In this document: positions 41,314-50,500 of the stretch, one piece after another
Layout of the letters: every line of letters begins with the position of its first letter
Numbering within the stretch: position 1 is the stretch's first letter
Assembly: GCF_029892095.1 (NCBI RefSeq)
Contig: NZ_JARZAE010000004.1
Span: forward strand, 6,944,001-7,008,000
From: Kitasatospora sp. MAP12-44
Lineage (GTDB): Bacteria > Actinomycetota > Actinomycetes > Streptomycetales > Streptomycetaceae
DNA length: 64,000 nucleotides
Reading direction: 5' to 3'
Translations under genes and position numbers: made by a program
Notes under the pieces: model-generated
The model's database searches: none
What the model was told of the DNA's origin: nothing
What the model saw: the letters and a program-made list of their open reading frames with translations, nothing else

Positions 41314-42696
41314 TCAGCCGCGGGCGGCGAGCTCGCGAGCGGCCTTCGCACAGGCCAGGGCGATCCGGTCCTCGTTGACCGTGGTCAGGTTGCCCTTCTC
41401 GACGACGGCGTTGCCGTTGACGAAGAGCACCGACAGCGGCGGCAACGCGCCCAGCGTCAGGGCGGCCACCGGGTCGGCGATCGAGGAGTGCATGATGCCG
41501 TCGATCTTCCAGAGCGCCAGGTCGGCGAGCTTGCCGACCTCGATCGAGCCGATCTCGTTCTGCCGGCCCAGCACCCGAGCGCCGCCCATGGTGCCCAGGC
41601 GCAGCGAGCTGCGCGCGGTGAGCGCCTTCGGGCTGCCGTGCAGGCGGTTGATCAGCAGCGCGTTGCGCAGCTCGGTGCCCAGCTCGCCGGACTCGTTGGA
41701 GGCGGTGCCGTCCACGCCCAGGCCCACCGGCACGCCGGCCTTGAGCATGTCCGGGACGCGCGCGATGCCGGCCGCCAGGCGGGCGTTGGAGGACGGGCAG
41801 TGCGCGACACCGGTGCCGGTCTCGGCGAACTTGGCGATGTCCGAGTCGTTCATGTGGACGCAGTGCGCCATCCAGACGTCCTCGCCCAGCCAACCGGTGG
41901 ACTCGAAGTAGTCGGTCGGGCCCATGCCGAACAGCTCCTTGCAGAACTGCTCCTCCTCGGCCGTCTCCGAGCCGTGGGTGTGCAGCCGCACGCCCTTGCG
42001 GCGGGCCAGCAGGGCGGCCTCGCGCATCAGTTCGGTGGAGACCGAGAACGGCGAGCAGGGCGCGATGGCGATCTGCAGCATCGAGTCGAAGGAGGCGTCG
42101 TGGTAGCGGTCCACGGCGGCCTCGGAGGCGATCAGGATGTCCTCGGTCTTCTCGACCGCGTGGTCCGGCGGCAGGCCGCCGTCCTTCTTGCTGCGGTCCA
42201 TCGAGCCGCGCAGCGCGGTGAAGCGCATGCCGAGCTCCTGGACGGCCTCGATCTCGGCGCCCAGGATGTCGCCGCCGTCCTTGGGGAAGACGTAGTGGTG
42301 GTCGCTCGCGGTGGTACAGCCCGACTTGAGCAGCGCGGCGGCCGAGCCCTGGGCGGCGGCGTGCACGAGCTTGTCGTCGATCCGCGACCAGGTCGGGTAG
42401 AGCGCGACCAGCCAGTCGAAGAGGATGTTGTCCTGGGCCAGGCCGCGGGTGATCCACTGGTAGAAGTGGTGGTGGGTGTTGACCAGGCCCGGGGTGATCA
42501 GATGGCCTTCGCCGTTGATCCGGCGCACCACGTTGTCCAGCCACTGCGGCGCGGGGCCGTCGCCGACCGACTCGATCTTGTTGCCGAGGATCACGACGTG
42601 GCCCCGGGTGTACTCGGTGTCGTTGGCATCGACCGTGGCGATGGCGACGTTCTCGATCACGATCCGCTGGTCGGCGGGCGGAGGCTGGACGGCCAT
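41314..42696 (-). CDS. 8-oxoguanine deaminase-like amidohydrolase
   Basis: 460-residue TIM-barrel deaminase. Metal ligands: HxH in GLVNTHHHFYQW, His in HTHGSETAEEE, His in AHCVHMND, Asp in GLGVDGTASNE. The THHHFYQ motif and FDWLVALYPTW match the 8-oxoguanine deaminase/guanine deaminase branch, which forms urate or xanthine. Start MAVQPPPADQ at 42696 with AGGAGAG. It is last gene of the uraD-hiuH-uox operon. Confidence 0.9.
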   Translation of the reverse strand: MAVQPPPADQRIVIENVAIATVDANDTEYTRGHVVILGNKIESVGDGPAPQWLDNVVRRINGEGHLITPGLVNTHHHFYQWITRGLAQDNILFDWLVALYPTWSRIDDKLVHAAAQGSAAALLKSGCTTASDHHYVFPKDGGDILGAEIEAVQELGMRFTALRGSMDRSKKDGGLPPDHAVEKTEDILIASEAAVDRYHDASFDSMLQIAIAPCSPFSVSTELMREAALLARRKGVRLHTHGSETAEEEQFCKELFGMGPTDYFESTGWLGEDVWMAHCVHMNDSDIAKFAETGTGVAHCPSSNARLAAGIARVPDMLKAGVPVGLGVDGTASNESGELGTELRNALLINRLHGSPKALTARSSLRLGTMGGARVLGRQNEIGSIEVGKLADLALWKIDGIMHSSIADPVAALTLGALPPLSVLFVNGNAVVEKGNLTTVNEDRIALACAKAARELAARG

Positions 42697-42864
42697 GGTG
42701 TCTCTCCTAGGGAGCGGTGGGGGAGGAGCGACCGCCGTCGGAGCTGGTGTTGTCCCGAGGGCGGGACGGCGGTGCGAGAATCCCTCGGGCGCCACGATGC
42801 TCCGTACCGTCCGGGCCCGCGGGGAGGCGGTGGTGGGGGCGGTACGGAGCGGATCGCTTCGCGG

Positions 42865-43779
42865 TCAGGCGACCGGGATGACCGGGACGACGCCCTCGCG
42901 GTGCACGGTGCCCTCGATCAGGCCGTACATCCGGTCGGCGGCGTAGTACACCTCGTTGTCGTTCTTGAGGCCGAACGGCTCCAGGTCGACCAGGAAGTGG
43001 TGCTTGTTGGGCAGTTCGAGGCGGACCTCGTCGACCTCGGCCCGGTTGTTCAGCACCCGGGTGCCCATCGCGTGCAGGGTCTGCTGCAGCGAGTAGGAGT
43101 AGGTCTCCGCGAACGCCTCCAGCATGTGCCGGCGGACGTGGCTGTAGGACCGGTTCCAGTTCGGCTGGGCCTCGTCGTCCACGCCGGTGAAGGAGTACTT
43201 CCAGCGAGCCGTCACCTGGGTGGCGAGGATCCGGTCGTAGGCCTCCTTCAGGGTGGTGTACTTGTCCTTGATGTAGCCCCAGAACTCGGAGTTCGTGGTG
43301 TTCATCACGACCAGGTCCTTGAGGCCGGAGATCACCTGGACGGTGGTGCCGTCGTAGGTGATCTCGCAGGTGCGGACCTCACCGCCGTTGCGGGAGAAGG
43401 AGTGGCCGACCTCCTCGGAGCCGATGAAGCGCGAGGAGTTGTCCGGGGTCTTGATCCGGTCCCAGGTGTACTCCTCGATCCGGATCCGGGCACGGTGGAT
43501 CGGCTCGTTGTTGTCCACGAAGTGCTTCGCCAGCGTGATGCCGAAGGCCTCCGCCGACTCGATGCCGTGCTCCTTCGCGAAGGCGAAGACGGTGTTCTTG
43601 GTGGTGTCGGTGGGCAGGCAGTTGGCGTTCGAGCCGGTGAGGTGGACGTCGTCGAGGTCGCCGGAGAGGGCGACCGAGACGTTCAGGTCCTTGATCTCGT
43701 GACGGGTGCTGTCGCGGTAGACCCGGACGATCCGGTTCTCTGCCTTGCCGTACTGGTTCTGACCGAGCACGTGGGCCAT
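42865..43779 (-). CDS. uox: Urate oxidase (uricase)
   Basis: 304 residues, cofactor-free. Oxidises urate to 5-hydroxyisourate with O2, giving H2O2. N-terminal QNQYGKAENRIVRVYRD holds the conserved Lys; T-fold repeats, and NKHHFLVDLEPFG near the C-terminus carries catalytic His/Asn residues. Its peroxide explains the catalase gene in the same island. AGGAG before the ATG. Confidence 0.97.
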   Translation of the reverse strand: MAHVLGQNQYGKAENRIVRVYRDSTRHEIKDLNVSVALSGDLDDVHLTGSNANCLPTDTTKNTVFAFAKEHGIESAEAFGITLAKHFVDNNEPIHRARIRIEEYTWDRIKTPDNSSRFIGSEEVGHSFSRNGGEVRTCEITYDGTTVQVISGLKDLVVMNTTNSEFWGYIKDKYTTLKEAYDRILATQVTARWKYSFTGVDDEAQPNWNRSYSHVRRHMLEAFAETYSYSLQQTLHAMGTRVLNNRAEVDEVRLELPNKHHFLVDLEPFGLKNDNEVYYAADRMYGLIEGTVHREGVVPVIPVA

Positions 43780-43797
43780 GGCGTTGGCTCCTAGGTT

Positions 43798-44133
43798 CTA
43801 GCTTCCGCGGTAGACGGAGTATCCGAAGGGGTTCAGCAGCAACGGCACGTGATAGTGGTGCTGCGCGGGCGCGACCGTGAAGACGATCGAGACCTCGGGG
43901 AAGAACGGCGCCTCGTCCGACGTCGCCGCGTAGTAGGCGGCGGTGTCGAACCGGAGCCGGACGACCGAGCCCGCCTCCACGGCCGGCAGGTCCTTGGCCC
44001 GGCCGTCGGAGTCCGTGGCGGAGGTGCCGAGCACCTTCCAGCCACCCTCGGTGTTCAGTGCGAGCTCGACCGGGACGCCTGCGGCCGGGCGGCCGAGGCT
44101 GGTGTCGAGCACGTGCGTGGAGATGCCAGTCAT
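43798..44133 (-). CDS. hiuH: 5-hydroxyisourate hydrolase (transthyretin-like)
   Basis: 111 residues. Family signatures at both ends: ISTHVLDTSLGRPAAGVPVEL (active-site His and Arg) and the C-terminal YHVPLLLNPFGYSVYRGS. Hydrolyses HIU to OHCU. 18 bp upstream of uox on the same transcript. Confidence 0.97.
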   Translation of the reverse strand: MTGISTHVLDTSLGRPAAGVPVELALNTEGGWKVLGTSATDSDGRAKDLPAVEAGSVVRLRFDTAAYYAATSDEAPFFPEVSIVFTVAPAQHHYHVPLLLNPFGYSVYRGS

Positions 44134-44227
44134 GGCTGAAGTGACCTCACTGGTAGCTGAGATGGGTGCCGCGCGTAGCGCGCCGTTGGAAGGGTGGTGG
44201 CGGGCGACGGGCGGGCGATTAGTCAGA

Positions 44228-44758
44228 TCAGCTGGCGGTCTCGTCCAACAAGCGGTTGAGACGGATGTCGTTGATCTTGCGAAGCTCGCCGCGGACGATC
44301 TCGGCCTCGGTGGCCGCGTCGTTGGGGAACCGTTCGCGCAGCGCGGCCAGCATGGTCGCGGCGGTGCGCCCGGTGGCGCAGATCAGGAACACGTGGCCGA
44401 ACTTCGCCTCGTAGGCGGCATTGGCCTCGTGCAGTTCATCGAGGAGCGCGGAGTCCACTCCGTGGATGCCGGCCTGCTCGCGCTCGGAGGTGGCGTCGCC
44501 CGGCTTGGGCTTGCCGATCCGGGCGTGACCGGCCATGGCGTCGCCGAGGTCGGCGACCGTGAGTCCCGCCATGGCCGTCAGGTTGGCCGTGAGCAGGGCG
44601 TGGCGGTCGGACCAGGGGCGGGCGGCCGCGACGGCGGCGGCCCAGGCGGGGCTGGAGCAGACCTCCAAGAGGTGCTTCTCCAACTCGGCGGCCGGAGCCG
44701 CCGCCAACGCCGCGAGGGCGTCGGCTGCGTCGGACGACGCGGGGTGGTGGTTGGTCAC
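44228..44758 (-). CDS. uraD: OHCU decarboxylase
   Basis: 176 residues from the GTG at 44758, which has a perfect AGGAGG. Catalytic region AGHARIGKPKPGD and SEREQAGI, and the usual FGHVFLICATGRTAATML. Converts OHCU to S-allantoin. First gene of the operon uraD-hiuH-uox-deaminase. Confidence 0.95.
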   Translation of the reverse strand: MTNHHPASSDAADALAALAAAPAAELEKHLLEVCSSPAWAAAVAAARPWSDRHALLTANLTAMAGLTVADLGDAMAGHARIGKPKPGDATSEREQAGIHGVDSALLDELHEANAAYEAKFGHVFLICATGRTAATMLAALRERFPNDAATEAEIVRGELRKINDIRLNRLLDETAS

Positions 44759-44792
44759 GGGTGGACCTCCTGAAGAGTGGTGCCACCCGCAA

Positions 44793-44834
44793 AAGCTAGA
44801 TCCACCACCCCCGGTCGTCAACACTTTGTTGAAG
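44793..44834 (-). promoter_or_regulatory. uraD operon promoter with type B site
   Basis: On the minus strand -35 TTGACG (44821-44816), 17-bp spacer, -10 TAGCTT (44798-44793). The type B palindrome CGTCAACACTTTGTTGAAG (44816-44834) includes the -35. No type A pair is visible here. Confidence 0.7.
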
Positions 44835-44933
44835 CCTTGGTGGTTACGTTTCGAACCGCCGGTGGTGACCGGGCGGTTTCGTGTGCGATCCGCCAAGTGT
44901 GCCGGGGTACGGCATTCGGCGAGACTGGCCTGG

Positions 44934-45317
44934 TCAGTCGGCCTTCGGGCCGTCGACCTGCCGGTTGAGGTAGTTGTACACCGTGAACCGGCTGACGCCC
45001 AGTGCGGACGCCACGGTCTCCACGCCATGGCGGACCGTGAAGGCGCCGCGTTCCTCCAGCAGGGCGACGACGCGCTGCTTCTCGAGCCGGTCGAGCTCGG
45101 TGAGCGGACGGCCGTCGAACTGCCGGGTCATCTCGGCGAGCAGCCTGTCCAGGGCGTTGCTGAGGTGGGGCAGCCGGACGGCCACGGCCGGGGCGCCGTC
45201 CCATTCCAGGACGACGTCGTCGGGCTTGGCCTCGGAGACGGCCAGCGCCGTCGCGCCGACCGCGTCCAGCAGCGGCTTTATCGCCGCGGTGAGCGGGTGT
45301 TCCATGGCGTCGGTCAC
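44934..45317 (-). CDS. YheO/DauR-type HTH regulator (short form)
   Basis: 127 residues. The C-terminal 40 form an HTH of the YheO C-terminal type: RGAFTVRHGVETVASALGVS then RFTVYNYLN. The N-terminal 80 residues are a short PAS-like domain (VGATALAVSEAKPDDVVLEW), much smaller than in YheO. The GTG start overlaps the previous stop codon. It is the only other DNA-binding protein inside the purine island, and so a candidate for the type B sites. Confidence 0.8.
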   Translation of the reverse strand: MTDAMEHPLTAAIKPLLDAVGATALAVSEAKPDDVVLEWDGAPAVAVRLPHLSNALDRLLAEMTRQFDGRPLTELDRLEKQRVVALLEERGAFTVRHGVETVASALGVSRFTVYNYLNRQVDGPKAD

Positions 45318-45568
45318 TGCGTACCCACTCCTTCCGGGGCGTCGGGGACCACGCTGACCTGGAAGGAGATCCGGCTCGCGCCGGCCTCCAGGCTCTCGCG
45401 CAGCAGCCGGTCCACCGCCGCGAGGACGCGGTCGGCCGCACCCTCGGCGCTGGTGCCGAACGGGCCGACCGAGACGGCCAGCCCTGCCTCGTCCACCGCG
45501 CGGCGGGCCGCCACGGCGTGGTCCGGAAAGTTGACCAGTTCGAACGGTTCTGTCGTGAACTCCACCAT
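45314..45568 (-). CDS. Small YkoF/MTH1187-like protein, possible thiamine-binding fold
   Basis: 84 residues. MVEFTTEPFELVNFPDHAVAA, AGLAVSVGPFGTSAEG and the ending SRISFQVSVV suggest the ferredoxin-like YkoF/thiamine-binding superfamily. Coupled by overlap to the HTH gene. Glyoxylate carboligase needs ThDP, so a cofactor or sensing role is conceivable but unproven. Confidence 0.6.
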   Translation of the reverse strand: MVEFTTEPFELVNFPDHAVAARRAVDEAGLAVSVGPFGTSAEGAADRVLAAVDRLLRESLEAGASRISFQVSVVPDAPEGVGTQ

Positions 45569-45633
45569 CAATCGCACCTGCTCACTGTAGCGAGCGGCTG
45601 CTGGGGGGGAAGGGGCCGGTCGATCGGACTCCA

Positions 45634-45723
45634 CTTCAACAAATTGTTGCGGCGGTCTTGACACTGGCTCGGGTCCTCGTGCCATGCTTCCACCAAGCAG
45701 AATCCCTCTTCCGCATCATGGAA
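45634..45723 (+). promoter_or_regulatory. hyi control region: type B site, promoter, paired type A sites
   Basis: Type B site CTTCAACAAATTGTTGCGG (45634-45652), -35 TTGACA (45658-45663), -10-like CATGCT (45683-45688). Type A sites TTCCACCAAGCAGAA (45688-45702) and TTCCGCATCATGGAA (45709-45723) are again 21 bp apart, over the expected start point. The type B site is shared with the divergent YkoF-like/HTH pair. Confidence 0.75.
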
Positions 45724-45755
45724 TGAGGTTGTCGGAAGAGTGAAAGGTGATTGAC

Positions 45756-46604
45756 GTGACTGCCGCTTCCAAGCACGCGTCCTTGAATGGCCGCGTCACG
45801 GTCAACCTGTCGATCCTGTTCAGTGAGCTTCCGCTCCTGGAGCGTCCCGCCGCCGCGGCGGCCGCCGGCTTCACCGCCGCCGAGCTGTGGTGGCCCTTCG
45901 GGGCCGACCACACCCCGTCCGAGGCCGAGCAGGACGCGCTCCGCAAGGCCTTCACGGACGCCGGTGTCAGGCTCACCGGCCTCAACTTCGTGGACGACCT
46001 CACGGTCGGCGCCAAGGGCACCGTCTCGCTCCCCGCCGAGCGGGACCGCTTCCGGGAGAACGTCCCGGTGGCCGCCGCGCTGGCCGGGTCGCTCGGCGCC
46101 ACGGGGCTCAACGCCCTCTACGGCAACCGGGTCGACGGTGTGGACCGGGCCGTGCAGGACCAGCTCGCGCTGGAGAACCTGGTGCTCGCCGCGCAGGCCG
46201 CGCACGGCATCGGCGCCGTCCTGCTGATCGAGGCGCTCAACAAGGTGGACGCCCCGGACTACCCGCTGTGGACCGCCGAGGACGCCGTCGCGATCGTCGA
46301 CAAGGTCAACGCCGCCACAGGCCTGGGCAACGCCAAGTTCCTCTGCGACCTCTACCACCTGGCGGTGAACGGCGAGGACCTGGCCGCCGTCATCGCCACC
46401 CACGCGGACAAGATCGGCCATGTGCAGATCGCCGACAACCCGGGCCGCAACGAGCCCGGCACCGGCGAGCTGGACTTCGACGACCTGTTCGCCCGCCTCG
46501 ACGCGGCCGGCTACCAGGGCCGCATCGGCCTGGAGTACCGCCCGTCCACCGGTGTCAGCGCCGACAGCTTCGAGTGGCTGCCGCGCGAGCTCCGCTCCGC
46601 CTGA
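45756..46604 (+). CDS. hyi: Hydroxypyruvate isomerase
   Basis: 282 residues, AP-endonuclease-2-like TIM barrel. Family features: VNLSILFSELPLLERPAAAA, AELWWPF, LNALYGNR, LLIEALNKVDAPDYPL, CDLYHLAVNGED, IGLEYRPS with metal-ligand Glu/His residues. Interconverts tartronate semialdehyde and hydroxypyruvate. The GTG at 45756 is preferred since AAAGGTGA lies at the right distance; a GTG at 45747 is an alternative. Confidence 0.95.
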   Translation: MTAASKHASLNGRVTVNLSILFSELPLLERPAAAAAAGFTAAELWWPFGADHTPSEAEQDALRKAFTDAGVRLTGLNFVDDLTVGAKGTVSLPAERDRFRENVPVAAALAGSLGATGLNALYGNRVDGVDRAVQDQLALENLVLAAQAAHGIGAVLLIEALNKVDAPDYPLWTAEDAVAIVDKVNAATGLGNAKFLCDLYHLAVNGEDLAAVIATHADKIGHVQIADNPGRNEPGTGELDFDDLFARLDAAGYQGRIGLEYRPSTGVSADSFEWLPRELRSA

Positions 46605-46648
46605 CCACTGTGCATCCCACCCTCCCCAGCTACGAAGGGATCAGCGCT

Positions 46649-47545
46649 GTGAGCGCCACCCCCCGCACCATCGCCTTCATCGGTCTCGGCATCATGGGCA
46701 GCCCGATGGCCGCCAACCTGGTCAAGGCCGGGCACACCGTCACCGGCTTCAACCTCGAGCAGTCCGCCATCGACGCCCTGGTGGCGGCCGGCGGCAAGGG
46801 CGCGACCAGCATCGCCGACGCCGTGACCGGCGCCGACGTGATCATCACCATGGTCCCGGCCGACCCGCACGTCGAGCAGGTCATCCTCGGTGAGGGCGGT
46901 GTCCTGGAGAACGCCAAGGCCGGCTCGCTCGTGATCGACATGAGCAGCATCACCCCGCAGACCTCGATCAAGGTCGCCGCCGCCGCCAAGGAGAAGGGCA
47001 TCCGCACCCTGGACGCCCCCGTCTCCGGTGGCGAGGCCGGTGCCATCGAGGCCGTCCTGTCCATCATGGTCGGTGGCGAGGCGGCGGACTTCGCCGAGGC
47101 CAAGCCGCTCTTCGACGCGCTGGGCACCACGGTCATCCACGTCGGCCCGGCCGGTGCCGGTCAGACGGTGAAGGCCGCCAACCAGCTCATCGTGGCCGTG
47201 AACATCCAGGTCGTGGCCGAGGCCGTGGTCTTCCTGGAGAACGCGGGCGTCGACCTGCAGGCCGCGCTGGACGTCCTCGCGGGCGGCCTGGCCGGCTCCA
47301 CGGTGCTGAACCGCAAGAAGGCCAACATGGTCAACCGCGAGTTCGCGCCGGGCTTCCGGATCGACCTGCACCACAAGGACATGGGCATCGTGACGGCCGC
47401 CGCGCGCGCCGTCGAGGCCCCGCTGCCGGTCGGCTCGCTGGTCGCCCAGCTGGTCGCCTCGGCCCGCGCCAACGGTGACGGCTCGCTGGACCACTCGGCC
47501 CTGCTGCGCGGCGTCGAGCGCCTCGCGGGCCGCGAGGTCAAGTAA
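46649..47545 (+). CDS. glxR: Tartronate semialdehyde reductase (2-hydroxy-3-oxopropionate reductase)
   Basis: 298 residues. NAD-binding FIGLGIMGSPMAANLVKAGH, substrate loop DAPVSGGEAGA, catalytic Lys in VKAANQLIV. Reduces tartronate semialdehyde to glycerate. 44 bp after hyi, GAAGGGA before the GTG; same transcript. Confidence 0.96.
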   Translation: MSATPRTIAFIGLGIMGSPMAANLVKAGHTVTGFNLEQSAIDALVAAGGKGATSIADAVTGADVIITMVPADPHVEQVILGEGGVLENAKAGSLVIDMSSITPQTSIKVAAAAKEKGIRTLDAPVSGGEAGAIEAVLSIMVGGEAADFAEAKPLFDALGTTVIHVGPAGAGQTVKAANQLIVAVNIQVVAEAVVFLENAGVDLQAALDVLAGGLAGSTVLNRKKANMVNREFAPGFRIDLHHKDMGIVTAAARAVEAPLPVGSLVAQLVASARANGDGSLDHSALLRGVERLAGREVK

Positions 47546-47888
47546 CCCACCCGTCGCCCGCCGCCACCCTTCTTGGGGCGCGCTGCGCGCGGCACCTCTT
47601 GTGGTTACACCTGAAACTCCTCCTGGTGGCGTGTACCTGTCCGGTCGTGCCCGCGTCACCAGGAGGGCCTTATCGGTCAGCGGGGCGGTGGTGCTCATCC
47701 TTGCCCCGCTGGCCGTGCCAACCGGCGGCGCACCGCACTTCGGTCGTGCAGGCGCCGCCCGGCCCCCTCCCTCGCCGAGGGGAGCCTCCCGTACGTCGGA
47801 AGCGGGACGGGAGGAACGGCGGGGAGGGGGTCGCACCCCGATCATTGAGAGCACGTCACCCAGCGCCACTCGGAAGTGAGGCCCCACC
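47546..47888 (+). other. 343-bp intergenic region before glxK
   Basis: No convincing gene. A frame running to 47879 contains one hydrophobic stretch (ALSVSGAVVLILAPLAV) but lacks a good start. No type A or B site is seen, so glxK is either read through from hyi-glxR or has its own promoter. Confidence 0.5.
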
Positions 47889-49028
47889 ATGCCCGCCACC
47901 CCCACCCAGGGCCATGTGGTCGTAGCTCCCGACAAGTTCAAGGGCACCTTGGAGGGCGCCGAGGTCGCCGCCCGCCTGGCGGCCGGCATCCGCAAGGTCG
48001 CGCCCCAGCTGGAGGTCCGCGAGCTCCCGGTCGCCGACGGCGGCGAGGGAACGCTGGCCGCCGCGCTGGCGGCCGGCTTCACCCGGATACCCGCCAAGGT
48101 GGCCGGTCCGACCGGCCTGCCGGTGGACGCCGCGATCGCCGTCAAGGGCGAGACCGCCGTGGTCGAGCTCGCGCTGGCCTCCGGGCTTGCCAGGCTCCCC
48201 GGCGGACGCACCGCGCCGCTCGCGGCCGGCTCCTACGGGGTCGGCCAGCTGATCGGACGGGCGATCAGCCTCGGTGCCCGGCGGATCGTGCTCGGTCTGG
48301 GCGGCAGCGCCTGCACCGACGGCGGCGCCGGCATGGTCCAGGCGCTGGGCGTCTCCCTGGTGGACTCGGAGGGCGCCGAACTGCCCCCCGGCGGTGCGGC
48401 CCTGCGCCGGCTGCACCGCATCGACCCCGGATCGATCGCCAAGACGCTCAAGGGCATCGAGGTCGTGGTGGCCTGCGACGTGGACAACCCGCTGCTCGGC
48501 CGGCGCGGTGCCACCGCCGTCTACGGCCCGCAGAAGGGCGCCGACGGCGAGGACCTGCTGGTCCTGGAGGCCGGGCTGACCCGCTGGGCCGACGTGGTCG
48601 CGGCCACCACCGGCGAGGACTTCCGAGACGCCCCCGGCGCCGGGGCTGCAGGAGGGGTCGGCTTCGCCGCCCTGGCCCTGCTCGGCGCCACCATGCGGCC
48701 CGGCATCGAGCTTCTGCTCGAGCTGCTGGGCTTCGACGAGGCCGTGCGTGGGGCACGCCTGGTCGTGACCGGCGAGGGGTGCCTGGACGCACAGACGCTC
48801 CATGGCAAGGCCCCCGCCGGCGTCGCCGCGGCGGCCACTGGGGCGGGGGTTCCGGTGGCCGCTGTGGCTGGACGGCTCGAACTGTCGGAGAGCGAGTGGC
48901 GCGGGGCGGGTTTCGTCGCCGCGTACGCGCTCACCGACCTGGCCGAGCAGCCGGGGGACAGCCTCATCAAGGCGGCGGAACTGGCCGAGGTCGCGGGGGA
49001 GCGACTGGCGGCCGACCTGCTGGCCTAG
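47889..49028 (+). CDS. glxK: Glycerate kinase
   Basis: 379 residues, GckA/GlxK type 1 family. N-terminal VVAPDKFKGTLEGAEVAARL, ELPVADGGEGTLAAAL and LGGSACTDGGAGM are diagnostic. Phosphorylates glycerate, finishing the glyoxylate-to-glycolysis route. Weak GAGG ribosome site. Confidence 0.96.
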   Translation: MPATPTQGHVVVAPDKFKGTLEGAEVAARLAAGIRKVAPQLEVRELPVADGGEGTLAAALAAGFTRIPAKVAGPTGLPVDAAIAVKGETAVVELALASGLARLPGGRTAPLAAGSYGVGQLIGRAISLGARRIVLGLGGSACTDGGAGMVQALGVSLVDSEGAELPPGGAALRRLHRIDPGSIAKTLKGIEVVVACDVDNPLLGRRGATAVYGPQKGADGEDLLVLEAGLTRWADVVAATTGEDFRDAPGAGAAGGVGFAALALLGATMRPGIELLLELLGFDEAVRGARLVVTGEGCLDAQTLHGKAPAGVAAAATGAGVPVAAVAGRLELSESEWRGAGFVAAYALTDLAEQPGDSLIKAAELAEVAGERLAADLLA

Positions 49029-49052
49029 TTTTCGGACAGTAGTACTTTCCTA

Positions 49053-49084
49053 CATTGACGTTTTGTTGAAGGCGGGCCTAGGCT
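49053..49084 (+). promoter_or_regulatory. allB operon promoter with type B site
   Basis: -35 TTGACG (49055-49060), 18-bp spacer, -10 TAGGCT (49079-49084). The degenerate type B site CATTGACGTTTTGTTGAAG (49053-49071) covers the -35, the same geometry as at uraD. No type A pair. Confidence 0.65.
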
Positions 49085-49124
49085 CCGAGCCACCCCACCT
49101 GAAACCCCCACTCCGGAGGTCTAG

Positions 49125-50492
49125 ATGCCGCTCAGCGAGCTGCCAGTGGCGACCGCGGTGATCCGCTCGCGCCGGGTGGTCCTCCCGGACGGTGAGCGCC
49201 CGGCCGACGTGCTGGTCCGGGACGGCAGGATCGAGCAGATCGCCGCCCATGGCTCGCTGCTGGTCGGCGACGCGCACCTCACCGACCTCGGCGAGGTGGC
49301 CCTGCTGCCCGGCCTGGTCGACACCCACGTGCACGTCAACGAGCCGGGCCGGACCGAGTGGGAGGGCTTCGCCACCGCCACCCGGGCCGCCGCCGCAGGC
49401 GGTGTCACCACCGTCATCGACATGCCGCTGAACTCCATACCGCCGACCACCACGGTGGCCGGTCTGGACGCCAAGCGGAAGATCGCCGAGGGTCAGGCCT
49501 GGGTCGACCTCGGCTTCTGGGGCGGCGCGATCCCCGGCAACACCGGCGATCTGGAGCCGCTGCACGAGGCCGGCGTCTTCGGCTTCAAGAGCTTCCTGGC
49601 CCCCTCCGGCGTGGACGAGTTCCCGCACGTGGAGGCCGCCGACCTGGAGGCCGCGCTCACCGAGCAGGCCCGGATCGGCGCCCTGGCGATCATCCACGCC
49701 GAGGACCCCGCCGTGCTGGAGGCGGCCCCGCAGCAGCCCGGCACGCACTACCGCGACTTCCTCGCCTCGCGCCCCGACGACGCCGAATCCACCGCCGTGG
49801 CACGGCTGTTGGACACTGCTCGGCGCACCGGCGCTCGCGTCCACATCCTGCACGTCTCGTCCGCGGCGGTGCTGCCGCTGCTGCGCCAGGCCCGCGCCGA
49901 CGGCGTCCAGGTGACCGCGGAGACCTGTCCGCACTACCTGACGCTGGCCGCCGAGGAGGTCCCGGACGGCGACACGGCCTTCAAGTGCTGCCCGCCGATC
50001 CGCGACGAGTCCAACCGCGACCTGCTCTGGGCGGCCCTGGCGGCCGGCGAGTTCATCGCGATCGTCTCCGACCACTCGCCCTCCACCCCGGATCTGAAGC
50101 TCCTTCAGAAGTACGGCGGCAGCGGCGACTTCGCCAAGGCCTGGGGCGGCATCGCCTCCCTGCAGCTGGGCCTGCCGGCGATCTGGACCGAGGCCCGCAA
50201 GCGCGGCCACAGCCTGTCCGACGTGGTCCGCTGGATGGCGGCCGGTCCGGCCTCGCTGGTCGGCCTGACCGGCACCAAGGGCGCCATCGCGGTCGGGAAC
50301 GACGCCGACCTGGTCGCCTTCGACCCGGACGGCGAATTCGCCGTCGACCCGGACGCCCTGCACCACCGCAACCCCGTCACCCCGTACGCCGGCAAGACCC
50401 TGACCGGCACCGTGCAGACCACCTGGCTGCGCGGCCAGGTGGTGGACGTGGACGCCGAACCGTTCGGCCGGCAGATCCTTCGTACCCGCTGA
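49125..50492 (+). CDS. allB: Allantoinase
   Basis: 455-residue cyclic amidohydrolase that opens allantoin to allantoate. Metal ligands HxH in GLVDTHVHVNEPGRTEWEGF, carboxylated Lys in FGFKSFLAPSG, His in AIIHAED and ILHVSS, Asp in IVSDHSPS. CGGAGG before the ATG. First gene of allB-alc(-katA). Confidence 0.97.
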   Translation: MPLSELPVATAVIRSRRVVLPDGERPADVLVRDGRIEQIAAHGSLLVGDAHLTDLGEVALLPGLVDTHVHVNEPGRTEWEGFATATRAAAAGGVTTVIDMPLNSIPPTTTVAGLDAKRKIAEGQAWVDLGFWGGAIPGNTGDLEPLHEAGVFGFKSFLAPSGVDEFPHVEAADLEAALTEQARIGALAIIHAEDPAVLEAAPQQPGTHYRDFLASRPDDAESTAVARLLDTARRTGARVHILHVSSAAVLPLLRQARADGVQVTAETCPHYLTLAAEEVPDGDTAFKCCPPIRDESNRDLLWAALAAGEFIAIVSDHSPSTPDLKLLQKYGGSGDFAKAWGGIASLQLGLPAIWTEARKRGHSLSDVVRWMAAGPASLVGLTGTKGAIAVGNDADLVAFDPDGEFAVDPDALHHRNPVTPYAGKTLTGTVQTTWLRGQVVDVDAEPFGRQILRTR

Positions 50493-50500
50493 GGAGCGAG

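Noticed and set aside
49029..49060. Type A site pair at the allB promoter
   Set aside because: TTTCGGACAGTAGTA and TTTCCTACATTGACG lack the GAA end and the 21-bp spacing.
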